Positions 49,201 to 58,200 of a stretch of DNA of 64,000 bases are shown piece by piece. Under the pieces are notes generated by a model. That model ran no database searches. It was not told the DNA's origin and worked only from the letters and a program-made list of their open reading frames with translations. The stretch is from Acanthopleura granulata. Its lineage: Eukaryota > Mollusca > Polyplacophora > Chitonida > Chitonidae. Every line of letters starts with the position of its first letter. Positions within the stretch are counted from its first letter, which is position 1. The position numbers and the translations under genes were made by a program. The stretch spans positions 24,132,265 through 24,196,264 of the forward strand of contig JABBOT010000002.1 of NCBI GenBank assembly GCA_016165875.1, written 5' to 3'.

Positions 49201-52200
49201 ATGTATATGGGTGGGGATGAAGCCAGCATGAGCTGGACTGGAACTTGTAGCAACTGTACTGGTGACAAGCTCCTGGGCCATTGTACTGTGTGAGCATGTT
49301 AACCATTTTGGTTTTGAAGGCCCCTATATCATTTTTTTACAAATTACATCTCCAAGAAAACACTTTCCTCAATGAAACACCAGTAAGAAAAAAACTATAC
49401 TGAGGGAATCCAAACACTATAAAAATAAATTTAAAAAAATTTAAAAACTACATTGTAAGGCCCCTCAAAATTTAATCAGGTCATATCCACTATTAGGCAA
49501 AAATGTGTGCCAAATATGGAAGCTCATGCTGAAAGTTTTTGAGAAACGGTGTCCTCAACATAACGCATTTTCAGAATAACAAAAACAAGTCCAAAATCTG
49601 TAAAATGAGAAAAAATACAAAATAATGTTCACAAGTAATACATGCACTGACAGGCAAGTGCAAATCACGGTGTCACCACTGCGTTCACAAGGGGGCACAT
49701 AAAAGTTCCTAGTAACATGTTGATATAGATTGACCAAGAGGTCAAAGAAGAAATACAGGGATGTGAATCTGACCAGATGCAAAAGGAAGTAGTTGAGCAT
49801 GCTGGCCACGCGTTCCCGCATGACGCTGTGGGTGAAGATGGAGCGGATGTCCTCTGTGAGAAAGGTGAGCGTATGAATGGTACTGTTGGACATAATGTTG
49901 TAGACATGGGCCAGCCTTGTGGTGGTCCGCAGACTTCTGTACGCTTCTTCCTGCTCCTCCCGAGACAGCCGGGACCAGGCTCCGCTCTCCTTCTCCTGCT
50001 GCTTCACCTTGATCTCACTCATATACTGTCAACAGATTGGGAGGTGTCGGGGAATGAATACATAGATGTTCTGCTTCCTGGTTGCTGAGTGGCAGGTTTA
50101 CACAGTAGTAGAGTAATCATGAAGAACATGTATGTGTGGCCCTTATGGCCCGTCTTAAAATTTGAATGCATTTAATTCCGTTCAAAAGTCATGTTTTTTT
50201 TTGTAAGTAAAGGTATTTCAGTCTGAGCTTTAGGTGTGCATTTGTTTGTTTTTTCAGTTCACTTTGCTTTGAAAAGAAATTTCCAGCATTTCTTGGGGTT
50301 TTCTCACATTTATGGAAAGACTTATTTATTTATTTTGATTGGTGTTTTACACCATACTCAAGAATATTTTACTTACACAACTGCGGACAGCATTACAGTG
50401 GAGGAAACAGGGCAGAGCCTGGGGGGAAAACCCATGACCAGCTGCAAATTGCTGGCAGACCTTCCCACTTACGGCCTGAGAGGAAGCAAGCATGAGCTGG
50501 ACTTGAACTCACAGTGTTTCAGGGAAGATGCAGTAGTCATACCTGAAGGGCCTCATCCAGAAGAAATGTAGCATCATTAATCAGCAGGTTGAGGAAACGC
50601 AGGAACAGAGGGGCATCAGTCGCCTCAATGTTCTCCTCAGCTTCTTTTGCCAGTTTCTGGGTACAAAAAACACCACAGAGGTGCAAAGATATGAGGCTGA
50701 ACTTGCTCCATAATCGAGTCAGGTTCATGTACATGTACATTGTATGCAGGCAGCAATCATAATCCTGGAATCATAATCGTTACATGGAAGTTCTGTTATA
50801 AAAGCACAGTCTAAAGCCTATCTTTGTATGAATGAAAACAGATACTAACTTTATATACATGTACATCACATGTACATCACTTCAATTGGCAGATTCGTAA
50901 TTAAGCAGTACAGTAGTTCATAAAAACTGAACTATGACACAGAATCATTACACTCGATTCACAAAACTTGAACTAACACACAAGAGCACTGCACACTAGT
51001 AACAAAACCTAGACAATATACATACAGATATACATGTAGTCTGAAAGACAAGGTTTTACTCACAATGAAAGCTTTCTTGTGGACATCAATCTTCCAGATA
51101 TAGTCCAGTACGGCATACATGGGCTGTCGGTACTGGAATTTGATCTCAAACTCTACATTCTGCCCAGTCATCTCTATAGCGACAAACACATGAACTAACA
51201 TCTCTGCTACATGTTCCACCAGCGGATGATTCTTGAACAGCTGTTCACGATTATACCTTAAACACAGACCAGGGAAAAATGTGAATTCACATGATTCCAG
51301 AGCAGATAAATTAAACATTTTGTTGAGCATGCACTAATGTACAGACAGAAAAGTCATTCTGAGTGATAAATATGTTCTGATTATTTTGCACAGCAACTAC
51401 ACATGTATGTTGGATCGACTGTGGATTTCTTATAAAAAGCTGGTAAAGACTTTTACAAAACATGACCATCTTAAAGTGACTTCGGACAGACCTTCCTATA
51501 TGCCCTTGTACACTAATACAAGTAATCTCCCTTTACCAGCTGTGCCAAAAGAAGAACATCACTATAATTATTAGTTTGTTTCAGACCATATACCTAAAAA
51601 TATTTCACTTGTATGATTACTACCGGGTTTATGGCCAGAGGAAACTGCAAAAAGCCAAGTCTCTTAGCGTTAGTCACAACAACTCGGCTGAAACCTGCAA
51701 CCTCATTGGTTATGAGCTAGGAGAGTTCTGACCAAGCCACTAGATCTTGGAGCCTTCAAGGCAGTATTTCTCTGATCATTATATTTTGTGTACAGGTACT
51801 AAAGACTTTTTCACAGTTATGACCATTATTAGCTTTACAATAAAATGATGTCGAGGCCATCGTGCCAAGATACACACCAGGAGAGTCTTAACGCCAGTTC
51901 CTCAACACTTACGTTGACAGCAGGCCTTTACTGAATGGCGAGCCTTCTGCAGCAGTGGGCATGAGTGCTCGTAGCACTTCCGCTAGCTCTGCCCGATGAT
52001 GAGGGTTTCGCATGCGAGCCGGACTTCCCATGAACACCAGGATGAAAGTCATCATGTGCTCCAGCTGGCTCTGTTCTGACTGTAACATCACAAACACACA
52101 TACACAGCCATAATGATGTCCTCACAGCATCACAACTGGGGCAAAATTTCCTGCAATTTCCTCCATGTTGCACATTCTGCTTGATTCTGACAGTTCTATT

Positions 52201-55200
52201 TGGCTTAGAAAGGTGTTTTGAGTTTTAATAAAATACCGTAAGACAGGAGTATTGTGGTCATGATACCATGTTGATACCTTATTCAATCTGATTGATTTAT
52301 TTATTTGATTGGTGTTTTATGCTCAAGAATATAGAATATAAGAACCTGCTGAATACTTCCCTTATACGAAGGCGGCCAGCATTATGGTGATAGGAAACCG
52401 GGCACAGCCCAGGGGAAACCCACGATCATTGGCAGGTTGCTGGCACATATTTCTACACAGGGCCGGAGAGGAAGCCAGCATGAGCTGGACTTGAACACAC
52501 AGTGCCTGCATTGGTGGGAGGCACTTGGTCATTATCCTGTGCTGGTGTGCTAGCCCCCTCAGCCACAGTGGGCCCCTATTTAATTTCATACTGACGCATT
52601 CAACCCAAGAAAAGGAACATCATTGCATGACCTTTAACAGGTGAAAGCATTATGCCATGCACTAAAATACCTGTCAGCCATAAGCACAGTTGCAAGACAT
52701 GAAATGCTAGATTGTATTCACAAGGTAAATTTTGGCACAGGCCAAAACGATCTTGGGAAAAAAGGTGACGGTAAATAGAAACCAAATGGTTCCTCTACAT
52801 GACTAGGTGCACATTTGGTAAAAGAAAATTGATTACAGACTTCAAATTGTGTTTACAAGCCCACCAAAAATGTAAGTTAAATGACCCCAATAATTTTGAC
52901 AAATAGATCACCTAAAATGAATATGGCTCTTCCCAATGTTTATTTGGAAAACATGGTGTTAGTTTGGAAACCCTTGCTTCAATTCAAGTGTTCACGAGAC
53001 AAGGCACAAGCCCAACAACCTTTGAAATAATAAACGATGATCAATGAAAACAACACGAATAGGTGCACACGTGGCAAAAATTTGATGCTTAAATAGGTCC
53101 ACAGAGTTTACAAGCCACTTAAAACATAACTTAAATGACCTCCAATGAACTGAGAAAATTGGACAAAGGCACAGAAAATGCACAGGGCTCTTCCTAATGC
53201 CTATTAAGGGTACATGTGATTAAGTTTGGTACACCTGGCTGTAAGTGTTCAAGACATAGAGATATGGATGGAAAGACTGGATCACAGATGGATCCTGAGA
53301 GGCATAACAAGATCATTAGGGAAATTTTGGCCAATGGGGTAAAAATGTGACAGCATTGAATGGTGTGTTGTTGACCCAGTGAATTAATAACTGACCTCAA
53401 ACATGTTGTCCTTGAACCGATGTAAAAACAACATGAAATCAATGAGATTCTCCACAAACATTTCGGGAATGTAGGCCAGAGCATCGGGCACAATGGAAGG
53501 CAGAGGGAACTGTACTGTTGTGAACTGAGAGGTGGAGTCTGAGGTGGCCATGTGAGTGAGCCATGTGGCAGAAGCCACATGGAAGCTCACGCTCATGTCC
53601 AGCAGTGTCGGCTCTGTCAACGCTGCCTTCAGACTAAGAAAAGTGGACATCCCTGTCAAAAAAAAGGAATAGATGTACATATTTCTTTGAATATATAACC
53701 TACTGTCCTATTAAACAAATATACATCAATGTATAAATACAGTTAACTGAAATGGCAGACAATCTGATTTAAAAGTGCCACCTGCACAGGCCAGGCTATA
53801 AAGAAAAACAATTTTAAGTAGCACATGTTGTAAAATGCAAATATCAAGGCAGTGTTACAATAATGTTTTCCAATGGTTTCTTCTATCATGACTACATTAA
53901 AGGATGGATAAGTGCCCCAACCTGCTGCAAGAGCTACATCAGCATCCAAATCTCCGCGTCCTGAATGATTTAAATAGCTGAGTTGTACAAAATATTGCGC
54001 TGTATTAAAACTGCTATTGTATTGAGGAATGAAAGTTTTTTGTCATTTCAACCTTTGGCACGTTTGACATCTCTGACATAGAGCCATAAATGATGATGTA
54101 CTTTCAAACGCTTTTGTCGTCATTCCAAGATACATGTACTTGCCTTGCTTGACATCAAATTTGCCTGACTCAACATCAGATATGAAATGTTATCACCTCC
54201 CATCAGGCAAATTATATGAATAGTGCTGTCAGGACTACTCAGTTACGGGTTAAACACTGTTGTTCGCTGTACGTCCTTTTGAACCATAGTGTTCGCTCCG
54301 TTCCATAGTTATTCCTTTATATCTGTTTATAATGTCCATCTAGTTTATCTTGAATCTCTAATAACCATTTATTTGTTTTTTATGCCATACTTAAGATCAT
54401 TTCACTGATACGATGGCAGCCAGGATCATGTTTGGGGGAAACCAGGCATAAAACAGCTTTGAGACTCACCCTTTTCCATTTCCTGTTTGAGCATCCTGAC
54501 CTGGGCCCCTTGGGCACCAGCCGCTGCCTGCAGCTCGTTGTACATTCTCTGTAACTCCACCATGCCTTTGTTTAGCTCCTTGAGTTTGTTATGAACAGGA
54601 TAGAAGCTTTGGTGTATACTATACTGGGTCATATAGAAACACTCGGTGATGAAGCTGTAGGTGGCTGATGGGGAAAGCTTGGGAATTCCATCAGAACCAA
54701 TCAGACACGTTTCTTTGCTTAAATCTGGAGGTTGACAAAAAGGTTAGCATATGCAAACATTCATCAGTGCAAGCCTTCATCAAATCATATCTAGTATCAT
54801 TACCATCCATTGCTACTGAGCATCTATTTGAAGCTTAACTCAAATATCAACCATATCACCATATCAAACATGTATTTTCTTGGTCAAAAGATTTTCAGGA
54901 AATGTCTCACTTCAAGCCACCTAAAAGCTACATGTACACATAACTGCCACATATTGATTTTATATTCATTTGACTTGTATGAACTGATGGAATTATATTA
55001 TATAACAACACAACAAGGAAATCACAAACACTGATATTCAATGATGACAAGGCTGGTTAAGAAAGCTCAGTTTACCTGCCAAGCATATTTTCTGTCAGTG
55101 AGAAAGGTTTCACAACATCAAAATATCAGATGGGAGGCACTTAGGTATCTATTCACTATTGCCAGAAAGCCATGGCTGCAGGGGGTGAATTGTTATATTA

Positions 55201-58200
55201 CCATGATAGTACCCCAATAGTCCAATATCCCTTCCCACCTTTTAAATGGACATTCATCTGTCTGGCCTCTTCATCACTGGCTGGCGTGGCAGTCAGATAG
55301 CTGGGCTGTATTTTGAGAAGTTTGGGTGAGTTGGGCTCCGAGAAAGGCTGACAAAATCTCAGCAAAACATTGCAGAGATTCAGAGAGAAGCCGTCTGTAC
55401 AGTAAGCTCCACTGACATGCATCTTAGATCGACCTGTCAACACAAAATATAGTTCCTAAATTAACTACATGCGTCTAGGAAAATGACCTGATAAATGTGC
55501 ATACATGTACATGGATATAACACTGGGCTCCTCTTTTTTTTCTTGAAGGAAAAGAACAAACAAGGCCATCCTTAAAAACATGTCTGTTTCAAGCTTTTAT
55601 TGGTATTTTGATAAAAGTATATTTATTTTTCTCTACATATTAATTTTTTTAACGACCTCATTTTTTCAAGAGCCAGAATAAAAAAAGAATTCCCTAACAA
55701 CCAACCCTGCTTTGTCTTACAGAGTCGGATTACACTCATTAAACAGTTTTTTAAGGACGGCCCAAGCATTCTGGAAATACTGTTGTTGCAACACTTGTGC
55801 CCTGTCGCTTAGGGCTGTCAAAATAATTGAACAAATACATACTTTTATATATTATAAACAAATTAAGACAAATACATATGTATTATTCTAGAAAATAGAA
55901 AAAAGGCCTGAAATTTGAGCCTGATCTGTTGAAAACTGTTGAAGTCCTAAAACTGGATAAAAAAATAATAATTTTGAGTACAATGGAAGCAGGGATGAAA
56001 AAATACAAATTGATCTGTAACATGTTATGGTGAAAATATGTACCAAATTCCAAGTCTATATCCCGAACTATTTTGGAAAAAAATCAAGAAATCTGTTTCA
56101 GTTCAAATTTAGATAAAGACGACGATAATTCCATCCAAATCAGACGTAATCAGGAGGCTTGTGCCAAATTTCACTTCAAAACAACCAACCTTTTTATATG
56201 ACAAACCGTTTTCAAGACAAGTCTGGAAAACTTTTGTGACAGACTATAGTTCCCCCCTCCCTTCAGTAATATCTGCATCAAAATTCAACTAAGAACTGTA
56301 ACACTCAAATATGAACCCCCAGACTCAAAGCACTTATATATTTTTGATAAAAGTATAATAATGAAAATGTAAATTTGTTCTTGTGTCTGGGAATTTCCTC
56401 TATATTTTAATATTAATTACTATTTAAAAATGTCCATGAAACTTTCTTTCATTGCTTTCACTGGTACTCAAGTCCTTTCATATTGCTCAACTTAAGATGA
56501 AAGCTTTCAACGTCTTCAAGTCCATTCATACATGTATTTTACAACCTCCACTTCATAAAGAGGTTCTGCTCACCTTTGTTAGCATGAAGACAACTACCTA
56601 GCCAGGTAAGAACTTGATGCTTGAGATCAGGTGAGAGTTTGATGATGGAGAACAGCAAACGATGGATACACTCAGTGAGGGTCTGTAATGACTGTGGAAG
56701 ACAACATTATGGCATTATGACCCCAATAACCTTGAAAAAATAGGCCGAGGTCACCAAAAACGAATAAGATTTATCCCAATATCTAAGTGTACAAATGCTA
56801 TAAGTTTTGTACAACTGGTTATAAGTATTCTGAAGGCAAATTTTTGCAGGGTAATGGAGGCACAGATAGAACGACCTTGAAAAACAGATTGAGGTCAGTG
56901 AAAACCAGTGAGCTTATTCTAACTGCAAAAGTTTGATGCAAAATTGCTTAAAGGGAAAGACCTCGTAAACATGAACTTAGGATGAGTGAAAAGGCCATTA
57001 AAAACTGTATCTTAAAATACACTGACTGAATTTTTTAGATTTTTTTCAACATAATAAACACAGTCAAATGTCTTGATTGTATTTGGGGTTTTTGGACCAT
57101 ACTGATGATGTGGTTTACCAGTGATGTCACGTCAACTTTTCTAAAAGTCTAAAGCAGAAATTTAATGTCATATTAGCATTTCCAAGCACAGGCAAACATT
57201 ACAGGAGTACTTTTCACAAAAACAATATTCAGAGCTGAGAACAAAGGTGTACAAGAAGTTGTCTGACATCACTGGTGAACCACATTATCAGTATAGTCCA
57301 TAAAACCCAACATGCTATAAAAATATTTGGCTGTGTTTATTTTGGTGAAAAAAAAATCTAAAAAATTCTGTGAATGTATCTTTGGAAAATTTAATGGTCT
57401 TCTCACTCTACCCAGGTTCATTTTCACGCTGTCTTTCCCTTTAAAGGATTCATGAAAAGAAACTGTAAACTGAAGAATATGGTTTTAACGACAAACCTAC
57501 CTGCCAAATACTTGATTCCACCAAGACCTGGTCATGCCTGGTCATCTGGGAGGGACTGGGGAAAAGGCCTGTTGGCTGCTGAGGACTTTTAGGGATACAG
57601 CTGACGGACAGAAGAGAGCCCAACAATGTCTTCTCATAGGCTTGAGCAATATCCCAGTACACAGGAGCATTGTATGTCATGAATGCCTGAAACCATGCAT
57701 TGTAACAGGAAACTGGACATTGACAACAACTGCTTGCTAGTCTGAGAGCAAGTCCCTCAAGTACATGTAGGTAGCAAACTGTACAGGCAACAATTCCATA
57801 TATCTTGTCATAAATATGACTTCATGACAGTTTCAGAAAATAGTGCTTCATCCAACTATAAAGGCATGAATCTCTGTATGTCAGTACTTCTCTGTCTGTA
57901 TGTCTGAACCCATTAAATAAATGATGAGCCTCATGGAATTTGAGTTTTAAGGTCATGTACTTTTGGTTGTGTATTGATGTGCAGTGAAGATCAATACTTA
58001 AAGAATCATTTCCATTATAATATAAATTACAATTCATCAAAAACATCTATTTACACCTGTGACAAGCAACAGAGTCGTATCTGCCTATCTGTTGGTTGGT
58101 AGCCAGTAGGTGAAACATCTGACACCCTACCTATAAACATGGGCCATTAACTTGACGAGGAGCCTTCATTTAAGACTACTTTTTGTCGGAGGTCACAACT

